Source of the DNA: Neckera pumila
Lineage: Eukaryota; Streptophyta; Bryopsida; Hypnales; Neckeraceae
Direction of reading: 5' to 3'
Length of the DNA stretch: 64,000 bases
Assembly (NCBI GenBank): GCA_963969595.1
Contig: OZ018408.1
Span: forward strand, 3,593,823 to 3,657,822
The notes below the pieces were generated by a model that saw nothing but the letters and a program-made list of their open reading frames with translations, was not told where the DNA came from and did no database searches. Below, piece after piece: positions 1 to 11,053 of this stretch (positions within the stretch are counted from its first letter, which is position 1; every line of letters begins with the position of its first letter). The translations under genes and the position numbers were made by a program.

Positions 1-75
1 CAACTTTCGTGTGATGATCCTCCCTTTTCCTCAAAATTTCAGGTTCCAGATTTTTATTACTGAAGCTTCCTCTGA

Positions 76-495
76 CAAATTTTGTGTGACTTTGGCCCGA
101 ACATAGCGAGACAAAGAGAAGCAGCACGAGCAGGTCTAGCCAGAGCATCATCACTCTCTCATGGGGCGCCATATCCAGAATTTAGCACAGATCAACAGAA
201 TGATCACAAAGCAAGAGCGCTCCAGTTAATGCGAGGTGTCAGAATCTCAGGATTAAGAGACCAAGATCGAGTGTCGCAATCCCAACATTCTCGCCATGCA
301 CAACTCAACTGCAGCTGCAGCTATGGTGAGCGCCTTTTCACACATAACCAAGCTGTCCAGCTCTGCAACAAGCTGCCACGACACAATCCGTTAGTACAAG
401 GGCTTACAACTAGATCCAACAAATGCAAACGCTTCTCTGCACAGCTTTCACTGCAACTGCTCAGCTCTGTTGCAGTGCCAGAAGGTGCAGAGTGA
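76..495 (+). CDS. Unrecognised open frame, possible exon or gene fragment
   Basis: Open frame of about 140 codons beginning right after an in-frame TGA at 73-75 and ending in a stop. It has no early ATG, so if it is coding it would be an internal or terminal exon; a pyrimidine-rich stretch ending TTTCAG lies near 43. The predicted protein is Arg/Ser/Gln-rich with scattered Cys and shows no motif I recognise. Base composition is more GC-rich than the spacers further in, which is the main reason to list it. It could equally be non-coding DNA in a chance open frame, since overlapping frames are open on both strands here. Confidence 0.15.
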   Translation, partial: QILCDFGPNIARQREAARAGLARASSLSHGAPYPEFSTDQQNDHKARALQLMRGVRISGLRDQDRVSQSQHSRHAQLNCSCSYGERLFTHNQAVQLCNKLPRHNPLVQGLTTRSNKCKRFSAQLSLQLLSSVAVPEGAE

Positions 496-651
496 TCAAG
501 TACCTCCGAGGTCGTGGAATTACGAGTCTCTGCAGGCGATGGCGTGCACCCAAACTCAAATTTTCAACTGGGCTATTCAAAACTGGCGTGAGTGTGTTTC
601 CAAATGTGCACGGTGGAAGGCTATATGGGGTGAATTACAGTGACACCGCCA

Positions 652-1209
652 TTATTCGTCAGCACTTGAATAATTCGGAGGATGCTGAAAAAAGCCATAG
701 CTGTTGCCCGAGCTGCTGTCGTGGAATTGTGGCCTTAGAAAGGTGCTGGAGCATTGATTGGAATCAACCACACTCCGTGTATCGCGTCTTGGAATCTGAT
801 TGCGGCACATTCACTGCAATGGGGTAGTTTCGGCACGGTCGCGGTGGTTGTAGTAACTGGGTGGGTTGTACTCTGATTTGACCTCCATTTGTACTGTAGT
901 TTCAGCCGAGTGAGGTACTGAAAGAAGTTTTAGTTTATGCAAGCTGAGTGAGGGCACATTTTCTCTATCTCCAACGGCTCTGAGAACATCACTCACAGAG
1001 AAGACCTGAGTATCTTGAAGATGAGTGCAGTCAGAGGGCACAATAATACTACCGTTACATAACCTGAAGGGAGCAATCAAGAATTGGATAGGGGAAGTGC
1101 ATGTTTTTATCACATAACCTTGTTCTCTAGCATATGATGTCCTTTCAAGATTTGGACCTCTGGTGATGTCTGGTACCGTGAAAGTACAGCCTCGTAATGA
1201 AAATAGCAT
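652..1209 (-). pseudogene. Unrecognised minus-strand frame with one internal stop
   Basis: From an ATG at 1209 a minus-strand frame runs 132 codons to a TGA at 811-813. The same frame then stays open for a further 52 codons to a TAA at 652-654. The sequence just before the first stop reads CCATTGCAG, an acceptable splice acceptor, so the stop could also mark an intron boundary rather than a mutation. The product has no recognisable domain, signal peptide or membrane segment. It may be a dead gene, a two-exon gene fragment or chance. Nothing nearby suggests a function. Confidence 0.2.
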
Positions 1210-1550
1210 TCTTTGCCATTCTCTTGACTTGAAATTTTACGTCTCGTAATGAATCTCGACTTTTCACATTACAGACGTAGCTTAATCTCAACGGTTGGTG
1301 GAAACTATGTATTAAATAAAGGAGGGCAAGTTATCTCCCATAAGCAAGGGGTGCTTTGAAGTTAAGGAGCTTTTCATTTGAGAACCTTGATTGATCATCA
1401 TCAGAGAAGATTGAACACAAAAGTACTGAGGTGGCTACCAAAAGCAGGTGACACACCTCACTTGCGGTAGCCACCTCAGAAAATACTAATTGTCTAAGAT
1501 ACAACTTTAAGTTTATTCCCAGTAACAAGAAAGTCCACGAATCTAAACTA

Positions 1551-1694
1551 CCAGGGTGATGGTGTAGGTACCCAAACCGAATGGAGAGGTTGGCGGGTTC
1601 GATCCCTGGCTGTGAAATCCCTATACATTTGACTGGAAAAACTGCCGCAGGTTGCTTCACAACTTGTGTGTGTCAACAAAAAAAAAAAAAAAAA
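1551..1694 (+). mobile_element. tRNA-derived SINE with poly(A) tail
   Basis: About 144 bp. The 5' part carries a box A-like TGGTGTAGG near 1560 and a perfect box B, GGTTCGATCCC, at 1596-1607, the two halves of an internal Pol III promoter. The unit ends with TGTGTGTCAAC and then a 17-base A run (1678-1694). The tail resembles those at 42488-42575 and 50326-50370, so a family is present. No clean target-site duplication is visible, so the copy is probably old. Confidence 0.7.
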
Positions 1695-1699
1695 TCCAA

Positions 1700-3685
1700 G
1701 ATTGACTAAGATCCTCCCATGAAGGTCATGAACCAAGAGAACCTTCACAGAAGAATTATCCTTGCTTCTCTATCAGCATATCAATGAATTTTCACCAGGA
1801 ACAGGGGATAACGGAAAATCGGCAAACAGGGAAATCCAAATTTGTGCCAACAAATTCCCTTATCGGAGTTGAAGCAGAAGTAGGAACCAATTCAATTTAG
1901 CAGAATTCAAACGTAAACCAGGTAAAGGCAATCAAGGAACCAGTGATAATCTCCCTGTGCAGCTTCGAGAGCTTCCCAACTCTCACAGGTTACAGTACAT
2001 ACAGTTGTCCACTGTTCACTGAACATGCAGAAGAATAGAACAGATGTAGAATTTCCTGTGAAGTTTGGCGGGTTTTGACCATGTTACCCGTATAGTCCTG
2101 TCCACCATGTGGGAACCTTTGAAGTGAGAGTGTTTGTCAGTTTTGATGTACACATTTTTTCTCAGAGAGTGATTGCCGTTCATGACACGCTGCTCGAAGT
2201 ACCACGAAGTACTACGATCGGTAATCTCCTCGAAGTTAATTGCTGAATGATGAGCATAAGAAAATATGGAGGCCGGACTACCTTACAAGCAAGCCACTGT
2301 CGTTCTGGGGCTAGTTTACTTCGCATTGAAGTTAGACTGTCCACGATTAGTGGGTTGCAGAGTACTTTAGGAGGCAAATGAATATAATTGTTGAGTACTT
2401 CCAACGCTGGAATCAACAATGATGGACTAAAACTGGTGGGTACTTCGAAATTCAATCTTCTCTCCGATTATTTTATTAAAGAAAGATGATCACTTGAAAC
2501 TCAGAAGAAGAGCCTCGAATCTTAAAGTGCGAAGATGAGTTTTCGATATGGGAAACTGAAATTGTTCTTCATTTTATTGCGGTTGGTGACAACTTCTCGA
2601 GTTGGAAGAGTCATTGAAGAATGCGAATGCGACATGTGACCAGTTCTGTTCAACGATAAGGACTTCCAACAATGGCAGTCGCTAAGTTACTCTGAAACCC
2701 TTCTTGAACGAGTCTATGTCTAGCTCCCGCAATCAGGAAGCTCCTCGTGAGAGGAGGACCCACTTCTGAACATGACACATGCTCTGTCAGAATTCTGTGT
2801 ATTTTTTGTATGATCCTGGCATTACGAGCACAGCAAGAAGATGGCACTTTTGTAACGACGTCAATTTCTATAGATTGGCAAAATTCCTTGACTTTGGCAC
2901 GTACTTTGACACTTCAAGATGCATACACAGCCCAAAACGTAAATCTGTACCAGACCTAATTTATAAAGCTTTGTGCAGATGAATGTCACAATAATCACGC
3001 CAATCTATAGAAATTGATGATGTTTGTTAGAAGCTGACTGAGAAAGAAGCATCTGAAGAAGAAAGTGATGAGAATTTCCTGAGAAAAGGATAACTGGGAC
3101 TTTTACAATCTTTGTATGTTGGAAAACATCATGCTTTAGCAACCATTACGGTCTATTCATTTGTCAACAATTTGCAGTGATAGGCAGTGGATTCATATCT
3201 CTTGTACATGTAAGCTTACATGATGAGGCTGAGATTGGCTGTAGGCTACCAACTTGATGGAGTGTGACAGGCAAAATCACTCCAACTTTCAATTATGCGG
3301 TTAAGTTACGTTCACTGAGTCTCCGCACACATTGGTAACACCCACTTGACATTCATAATGCATCATTGTGTGAGTATGACGAGCTCAAGTGGTGTCAGGC
3401 TCTTATGGGTCTTAAAAAAAACAAAAGTTTATATATCATACTGCTTGTTATGAATCATCATGGTGGCTGCCTTCATGGGGATGTCAGAAATCCTGGAGCT
3501 CTAAGTTAAGACCAGGTTCTTACTTGTCTGCGGTTCAGTCAGTAGTGGATAGGAATCATCGAGCATGATTGATCAGAAACAAAACTTGAATGTCTTGAGC
3601 AATAGGGGAAGGAAAAAACTCCAGCCATTAGAGCATCTCCAGCGGGTCGCCCCACACTAAGGTAGACAAATCCATACTTGTCTGT
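1700..3685. other. Spacer, nothing recognised
   Basis: Mixed-composition DNA with only short open frames on both strands. I see no conserved protein motif, RNA gene, long repeat or clear promoter. It separates the SINE from the first TTAA element. Confidence 0.5.
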
Positions 3686-3689
3686 TTAA

Positions 3690-5144
3690 CACCTGAAGGA
3701 CCAAACGGAATTTTTTTGGCAACCTAGCGATTTTGTGCAGCTCACTACAAACGGAATTTTTATTTTTATTTTTTGAAATTTTCACAAAACATGTGTCTGG
3801 TAAATAGTGTTGGCTACACTAATTGTCCCATCTAACACTAATTGTGATTTGCAAGGGTAGTGTTAGAACATTATTTACCCATTCTAACACTATTTTAGCT
3901 CTATAGAAAAATTTGGTCATTTGAAGTTCCAACTTCCTACCGACAGCCTTTATGGCCTGAAGTTTAGTTTGATGTCTCAGTCTGTAAATTTTATGGATTG
4001 ACAGTCGATGCAATGTGATGAGACTAGGATGCTTGTGATGAGACCAAAATATGAAGCTACAAGCACTGACCACCATGGTACAATGTATGTGGGAAGGGCC
4101 AGAGTTTGTAAACGGCGGGGGTCAAAGTTTGGATGCCCCAAATTTGGGAAGGGCCAATATTTGGAAACAGCGAGAGTTAAGTGCCTTAAATTTGGAAATT
4201 TGGGAAGGACCAAAGTTTGGGAATGGTGGGAGTTAAGTGTCCCAACATTATTTACATAGAAGATGGTAAATAGTGTTTGGGGTAAATAATAGGGAACACC
4301 ACCAATGATCACCCAACACTATTTACCAATTTTAGTGTAGCTTTAAGGCCCAACAATTTTTAGAATTTTTGATTATATGGTTAAAAAATTATTAGATGAC
4401 ATGTAATTTTCAACATTCAGTGAGCAGCTCAATATTTTTGAAAAATCACTTTTTGTAAAAATAAAAATTTGAAATTGATACTCTACATTTACATATACAT
4501 GGAAAGCTTTGAATCATTCTATTTTCATTTATAAGATGAAAATTATGAGGTGTGCTATTTTGCGGACAGTTATGAATTCTCTATTCTAAAATAAACTTTG
4601 GAGTTCCTTATTTAACTCAATTTTTCATATTTTTCAAAAAAATCAAAATCATAGGATGTATTTGTTTATTACAACATTACAACTGTTGGAATTGGCATTT
4701 TATGATTCCTTGATTAAATTCTTAACAATTTAGTATTTTGAATCATTCCCTATTTTTTTCTACTTACTATTTTTTTCCTATATGTTGTACAATTCTATAT
4801 AATTTGACACTTTTCAAGCATGTATCCAACTTGCTTTGAAAAATGAATCCAAAGAGTTACCACCATTTTGGACATTTCTCATATAAATGTGACCTTGTGA
4901 AGTGCAGCTGCCTGGTTTTTTGCAGGGACAAAAAAAGCATTTTTGCCAATTCAAATGCTATTATCTTGCAATCTACATAGTGGAAAATTCTAAATTTTTT
5001 TCCACATCTTTTCAAACCAGTGCACTACAAGATTCTATGGTTATATATGTCTAAAAATGTTTTTTTTGTAAAATGTGGTTCTTGTACTAGAAATGACAAT
5101 TTTGGAGCTGTTTCGGTGAAAACATAGTCAAAAACCTTTAGGGA
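3690..5144 (+). mobile_element. TTAA-flanked (piggyBac-like) non-autonomous element, copy F
   Basis: Flanked by TTAA at 3686-3689 and TTAA at 5145-5148. The left end reads CACCTGAAGGACC; the right end reverse-complements to TCCCTAAAGGT, so the terminal inverted repeats are diverged but alignable with the intact copies. The interior aligns end to end with copy A (13501-14428), including the internal text TCTTGCAATCTAC and TACAAGATTCTATGG. It is longer than its relatives only because of a nested insertion at 3799-4327; subtracting that leaves about 926 bp, the family length. No coding capacity. Confidence 0.75.
3799..4327. mobile_element. MITE nested in copy F, TIR GGTAAATAGTGTTGG
   Basis: About 529 bp with inverted ends GGTAAATAGTGTTGG and CCAACACTATTTACC. 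Copy A lacks this block at the matching position, which shows it is an insertion. Further copies of the terminal motif occur inside in both orientations (near 3865-3890 and 4265-4280). The centre holds three imperfect direct repeats starting GGGAAGGNCC at about 4091, 4145 and 4202. The target-site duplication cannot be read cleanly, so the superfamily is open. Confidence 0.65.
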
Positions 5145-5148
5145 TTAA

Positions 5149-5919
5149 GGGATACCAAGAAAAATCCAAAAAAATGAAGAAAGCAATCATAGAATTAGCA
5201 TTTTAATAGCCAATCCAAAGATGCAAGAATGAATAGAAATAACATGGAAAATATTATGTTAAGTTCAGAGCTGGGACTTATAGGCATCTATAGTTGCCTA
5301 TAGGTTGATACTGTGTCCGCTTCAATTTGTTTTGTTGGTAGACACTTGACTGACACTTAACTAAGTCCTAATGAATTTCAATGCATGCATTAATTAATAA
5401 ACCCTAAACCCCTACAAGACGTTGAGTTTGTGGTTGTTGTCACTGCAAGATGTGCAGTAAATGTCATGAATAAGACCATTTGCATCTCCAACCTCCTATG
5501 TTTGGAAAACCACTTGCAAAAGCATTAATCCATCAACAAATCTCCTATATTTGTGTCCAACTATTCCCATTTGCATCTACGATATTAACTACGTATTTTA
5601 AAAATCTGCATTCGACGATGAAAAGATATTTTATAGGATGCGGCATTGAGAACCGCTTGACAATGGGTTCACTTGCCTTAGGCCTATGCACATTTAGCCA
5701 ATAGAGGCCATGCAATGTCGCAAGTGAGGGTGCGAAAATGCGGGTTTGCTTTCACTAAGCCCTCACAAGCAAAGTGAACCAAATATGAGACCTGCGCCCT
5801 CACAGTGGGTTAACAACATGACTCTTATCGGGGCAGTATATAAAAGTAACATTGTAGTAGGCTATCAGAGCCTAGGTGCCTCCTCGTAGCTTTGGGGCTT
5901 CTCTTCCTTCACCAAAGAG
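5149..5919. other. Spacer between two elements
   Basis: No supported gene. A single telo-box-like AAACCCTAAACCCCTA lies at 5399-5415, and a short open frame at 5480-5704 has no recognisable product. Confidence 0.45.
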
Positions 5920-6156
5920 CACTATAAGAAACCTATGTTTTTTAGGATGTTTTCACTATTTTTTGGAACTCATTTTTGTGGACATCAAATAAAACAACCC
6001 ATGTTTTTATGTCAACAATGATGTTCAATAAAACATCAAGATATTTTATTGAACATCATTGTTGACATAAAAACATGGGTTGTTTTATTCAATGTCCATA
6101 AAAATGCGTTTCAAAAAATAGTGAAAACATCTAAAAAACATGGGTTTCTTATAGTG
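5920..6156. mobile_element. Near-palindromic CACTA (EnSpm) MITE
   Basis: A 237-bp foldback. The ends are CACTATAAGAAACC and its inverse GGTTTCTTATAGTG, and the two arms (about 115 bp each) match almost throughout around a centre near 6038. GAG precedes the element (5917-5919) and GAG follows it (6157-6159), a 3-bp target-site duplication as made by CACTA transposases. There is no coding potential. The strong arm identity suggests a fairly recent insertion, and any transcript would form a long hairpin. Confidence 0.85.
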
Positions 6157-6369
6157 GAGCATGTTTGTCGTATTCTTTTCAACTCTTTGGGAAATGACTT
6201 TGTTTTTGAATTTCCATTAGATTGAGTTAGGGTTTGTACTTTTGGAACACAATGGAGGTTCCAAGGGGGGTGCTATTAGCCATTAGAGGAAATTTCAGGG
6301 GTGTAAAAGGTCGTTTCAACCATGTTTTCCTTGCTAGAATGAACAACAATGCTGTAATAATATTTAATT

Positions 6370-6412
6370 AATCAATTTTTTTTTTATCAAAAAAAATATA
6401 TATATATATATA
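6370..6412. repeat. T-run, A-run and (TA)n microsatellite
   Basis: A T tract, a short gap, an A tract and then about eight TA units. Simple sequence with no other signal. Confidence 0.8.
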
Positions 6413-6663
6413 AATGTTATTATCTAACGTGACAATTACTGTGCTACATTAGCCAACTACTGCAATGAAGTTCCTATAGTCCGGAAACTTGAAGGAATTC
6501 ATAATACTTTATATCCCCAAAATCTTCTCTAATGACTTATGCTTGGTGATGAGGTAGAATTGATTTTCAAGAGATTCAAAAGAGAGGGAATGGCGGTTTT
6601 TTAAATTTGAAGAGGGAGTGGAGGGAGGGAGCTTTCAATTGAAGTTTCTTGTAGACATGTGTG

Positions 6664-7320
6664 AGGAGAAGTATTGGGAGTGAAGCAAGTGGATTGGCAG
6701 GTCTTTGCGAGAAAGTTGAATACATAGTTTTCTAACGATCCTTAGAGAAAGTGGAGCCAAACTTGTGACAAGTGGAATAAGATGAAGACTGCTTACCAAG
6801 AGGAGAAGGCCAAGTAAGAAGAAACGGAAGTTCCACCTTCTTCTTAGACTCTATGGTACAATTTTTTTGACAATATCTTTGGTGGTATGGCTAAAATCAA
6901 TAGGATCCCTTATAGTGTTGATCAGGACGTTTGTTTTCAGCATTTAGAGGTTCATATTATGAGTGATGATGAGGAAAACACTTTACCTATCACACCTCCT
7001 ATTTCCCCCCTACAAATGTCACTTTTGTATAATCCCCATATTTCTTTCTATACAAGCGGTTAACCAACCAGGATGTGAGGGTCAAGTGAACATGAGTGCA
7101 AGATAGAGAAAAAAAAAGCTAGCTACAGTAGAAGACATATCTTCCGTTGTTATTAATTTTTCTAAGGAAATTCTAAAGGTGGAGAAAATGAATATGTCCA
7201 TTGCAGAGAAGATGATAAAGAGAGAGAGAGAGAGAGTAGAGACTTGACAATGAAGGGCCAATTGCAAATGGCCGCTTTGTTTGTTGAACTGCTCAAGGGC
7301 AAGGATTCTTTTTATACTTC
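6664..7320 (+). pseudogene. Dead Myb/SANT-like (trihelix-type) gene, Harbinger-associated kind
   Basis: One reading frame with several in-frame stops carries the landmarks of a Myb/SANT-like DNA-binding protein: VDWQVFARKL, then CDKWNKMKTAYQEEKAK, then LWYNFFDNIFGGMAKI, then an acidic stretch DDEENTLP. A later segment in a shifted frame, VEKMNMSIAEKMIKRERE, is helical and charged as in the C-terminal part of these proteins, and a last shift gives MAALFVELLKGKD. Proteins of this layout occur as plant trihelix-like factors and as the second protein of PIF/Harbinger transposons. At least four stops and two frameshifts make it non-functional. Some stops fit a tryptophan or glutamine codon changed by a C-to-T or G-to-A transition. 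A (GA)n tract at 7219-7236 lies inside the coding remnant. Confidence 0.6.
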
Positions 7321-7329
7321 TAAGTAGAA

Positions 7330-7940
7330 GATCCTTTTATGTGTTATGTTCTTGTAAGATTTTAGAGTATTGGAATGTTTTTCCAATGTTGTGTGAAATT
7401 TATTTGGATTTGTTTAAAATTGCACTATATATAATAAAAGACGTCTTTCCGACATGATTCTATGTACATATTTACAAATATTTGTATTCTAAGATTTGAA
7501 TAATTGCATATGCAATATATTAGCATTCATTCATCATTAGTATTTTTCAAAAATCATTATGTAAATAATTTTTTCTTTAATCTTTCTCCCTCATGTTTTG
7601 ATGCTTTTCTATTCCTTACCACAAGTAACCCTACATTCCCAAATCCAACTAGAAGATCTCCTCTCAAATATGCATTAGTCACATGAGGCTCTAGTTCGTT
7701 CAACAACTCACAATAGTTGTGAAGTCGACAACATGCCACAGTGATCCTAATAATCCTACATACAATTGAAATGCCTGAGGATTCTCTATTTATTCTTCAA
7801 ATTGCCAAAAGGTTATTCATTGACCACTCTACCAGAGTTCATTGAATTATTGAATCGCTTCTTTTCTAAATTGTTTAAAGCCTTTCAATTCTTCATTAAG
7901 TAGGTTCAGATGGGTATGCAACATCTCCAATCAAATAAGG
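7330..7940. other. Spacer, nothing recognised
   Basis: AT-rich DNA without a supported gene or repeat boundary. Confidence 0.45.
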
Positions 7941-7941
7941 A

Positions 7942-8290
7942 ATGCAATGGGGTTGGGCGACCTCGTGTTTGGAGGCGCATATGGGTTCAGGTGGAGCAAC
8001 CGCGGCTCCGAGTAGGACGCATGTGGGTCAAGTGGGGCGACTTCGGGTCCTTGGAGGGGCAATTGCGGGTCGGTGCAGGGTGACTACGGGTATAACTGAG
8101 GCGACCGCGAACTCAAGAGAAGCGACCGCGGGTTTCGAAGGGATCCTTCTTGCACTCGTGGTTACCTCAGATCCACAGTCGCCCACCCGAGGTTGTCCCA
8201 AATCTACAGTTGCCCACCCGCAGTCGCCCCAGACGCGGTCGCCCATTACCCGCGGTCACCCCTCTAGGTCATACCCGCATGCGCCCTCAA
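7942..8290. repeat. GC-rich foldback minisatellite
   Basis: A sharply GC-rich island in AT-rich surroundings. The left half repeats variants of GGGGCGACYGCGGGT (for example near 7955, 8035, 8075 and 8125). The right half repeats the inverse, ACCCGCAGTCGCCC and variants (near 8180, 8215 and 8255). The unit is tandem within each half and inverted between halves, with a centre near 8150. Open frames across it are by-products of the composition. It resembles a Foldback-type arm pair or an inverted minisatellite. Confidence 0.65.
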
Positions 8291-8299
8291 AATATGCCA

Positions 8300-9430
8300 C
8301 GTGGACTCCAAATGGATGCCAAATAGGCTATGGTAAATAAAAATAATTTCCAAGGAAATCAAAGGGTAAAATTGACTCTACTAAACGGACGGGGGGGTCT
8401 ATTACTTCTATTAGATGTCAAACAAATTTTGTCCGTCGAGTTGTCTGTCTGTCGGACAAGAAAACCCTACAGTTCTACGGACACATTCTTGCCACCGCGG
8501 CATGTGCTAAAACAACAGGGGTCTACGTTTGGGACGCAATTGAGTGCTTACCGGAGCATTGGAAGGCCGAGCCATGCACATTCAATCAGACATGCACGTT
8601 TTCCTTCAACTTCATACTTTCCCTTTGCACGTGGGCCTCCAATGCAGAGATCTAGAATCGCAGACAAGATGATCAGGGGAGGTTAGCCACTCACTGTAAA
8701 GAAACACAAAAGCACAAGCAAAAATCATTGGAGTCTTGGATGCAAACCTCACCTGTGCCTGACGAGTTCCATCGCCAAAGAGAGGTAGAAATTTAATCGG
8801 CTAGATGGGCAACAGATTGCCCAACGAAGCGCAAGCATTTAGGAAGTCGGCGAACCTGTACAAAGCAAGTCATACAAACATGCATGCATCATCAATCCAT
8901 CATGAATGTTTCTCAAGTCACACACGCCCGGTCCAATCCAACGAGGACAGAGTTCCACTCAAGATGATGTGTCCTCCAAGGTTTAAGAGCCGCATTGCAT
9001 GTTGCGGCATAAATTTGCACGTTAGTGAGCAAAGGGGCCATCAAAGACACCCCAGAATGAACATGATTGAAGAACAAGTCATTCATTCGACCTAGATGGA
9101 ATAATGACATGCAATGTCTTCGGCAAGCAGGAGAGCCTATATGGAATCGCCATGGTAGTTTTCGAAGTACGATTGAAAAGCCCTCATGTTCTCATTGTCT
9201 GGCCAAGCTGTGGCCTCCTCCCATTCCGAAAAGTTGATGAGAGAGTACTTGCGCTTTTTCATTATTAGAAGGATCTATGCTCTCATAAAAGACCAGAATT
9301 CTACACGTGAAGCCAAGCAAGTTGTGTAAATCACTCACCCAACAGAATGAGGAGGCAATTTATTGGAACATCTAAATCTTTTTGGATTTCCGTGAGTTTA
9401 GATTATCGTTTCTTGGTTTAGGATCTCAGC
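8300..9430. other. Spacer with unassigned short open frames
   Basis: Moderate GC, with short frames on both strands that show no recognisable domain. A local inverted motif TTGTCCGTCGAG / GTCTGTCGGACAAG lies at about 8428-8460. Confidence 0.4.
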
Positions 9431-9437
9431 AAATTAG

Positions 9438-10634
9438 ATGGATGGAGGTATGACTTCACCTGATTCCATGTTGCTTGAACTTGGTCCCGGTAGGTCGGGT
9501 CCTCCCGATCTTGACCCGTCCCGTGTGGACGTGGATGCTGCTTGTTTCATGATGGACTTGCGTGATTTGCCCAACATGTTTGGAGAAATTATTTGGCCGG
9601 CCATGCGGAAAAACCTTGTAAGGAATTTGAAATATTTTGAGGGATGGTTGTATATAATTTCGGACCCGGTGGTTGTGAGGGTGGATGTCAGGGTCACGCC
9701 CGAATAAAGGCAACAAGTAAAGCGCTCTATTTGCCTGGACCTGCACAGGAACCACCTGTTGTCGTTGACGGGCAACAAGGACGATCTCATTCTCTCCAAG
9801 AGCCAGGTAAACATGCCTCTTCAAGCTATGGTGAATGCCATGCGTGCCTGTGGATATAAAAAATGCTGAATCGATTTTTACGGAATGAAGTAGGCATATT
9901 CAAATGCCCAACCCAAAATTGACCGGTATGTAGAGCTCCACTTTCCTCTGCGTAGTGTGTTGGCCGCGGTGAAGAGGAACCGATTTGATGTGAGGACCAT
10001 GCTATTGACCACAACGGTGGACATCTTTCACTTCAATGAGAGACAGCTATATCTCCATCGGACCTTCAAACAAGGAAAGGTGTACGACATATTCAATGTC
10101 GTTGACTTCGGTGCTTTAGAATTCAAGGTACCTAGTCGGGAAGGTTTGGAGCATGTCAAAGTGTATCAAAAAGTGACCCATGCTGTTTTGTCAGGAGTAC
10201 AAAAAAACATGTTGGATGATATGCTCAAAACTTTAAAGACTCTAAAAATCAGGAACAAACAGTTAATCAACTTGTTGAAGACTTGGGGGCGCTATGGACG
10301 GGACGAACTCCAGAAGTATTTTTGTGGCGCCCGGATCGAAATCACAGTGATCAATGTGAATACGGTGGAAGAGGCCTACAACTTTTGTTCCGCCCGTGGT
10401 CTGCTAAGTATACGTGGCATTGAGAGGATGTTGGAAGGTTCCTTTGAGATTCAAAGTATTCCTCTACAAGAGCTCCTTACGAATGCACGATCCAAAGTCC
10501 AAGAACTCAATGTACAGGCACGTGGAAGGAATGAAAGCAGACCAAGCATCAGGATGCGATGTGCCCTAACCAAAGCACGCCAATCTATTGGATGGAGTCG
10601 CAAGAACATGGCGAGCCATCTCCGAGAAGCTTGA
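9438..10634 (+). pseudogene. Unrecognised degenerate gene, about 400 codons in a single frame
   Basis: The segment 9438-9704 (ATG start, 89 codons) and the 226-codon segment 9957-10634 lie in the same frame. The interval between them is protein-like in that frame too, broken only by TAA at 9705-9707, TGA near 9860 and TAG near 9890. Three stops in about 400 codons, with protein-like sequence on both sides, indicate a recently dead gene or a gene with one or two short introns I cannot place. The N-terminal part is acidic and Pro-rich; the C-terminal half is helical and increasingly basic, ending in an Arg/Lys-rich tail. I recognise no domain. Composition is more GC-rich than the flanks. A transposon- or virus-derived structural protein is possible but unsupported. 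Confidence 0.5.
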
Positions 10635-11053
10635 AACTGGAATCTGGTTGGTCCCCCGATGCAAATGAAAGAGACAATACATTGTTCCAATATGACGGCT
10701 GGAAGCAAGGTGCTGCAGCCACCTGTCCAATCATACAAGACTTCATCACAAATGCGCATTGGTAAAATCACAGTGCCACTGCTCCTCGAAATCGTGCTCC
10801 ACATCCCATCCATCTTCGAAAAACACAAGGGACCTTTTTTTTTAAATAAAAAGATGTCTATGTTGATCGTATAGGCACTGTTCGTCATTTTGTCAACCTC
10901 TATGGTGATAGGTGAAGGAGGTATGTGAAGGCCCTGGAATAGAAATCAGGTGCACTGTGGCACGTTTGGTTTTTTTCGTAATTTGACCACATCGTTGGTT
11001 CTTTGACTTGAACTATACGTTCACATTCTTATTTGTTTTTTGAACTGAGGTAG

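Noticed and set aside
1590..1610. tRNA gene suggested by GGTTCGATCCC
   Set aside because: No acceptor stem or cloverleaf closes around it and a poly(A) tail follows; it is the box B of a SINE.
5399..5415. Telomeric repeat relic AAACCCTAAACCCC
   Set aside because: Barely two units; a single telo-box-like motif is common in plant DNA.
8028..8340. Arg/Pro/Gly-rich proteins read from the GC-rich island on both strands
   Set aside because: Open frames follow from the GC-rich tandem unit; no start context or conserved motif.
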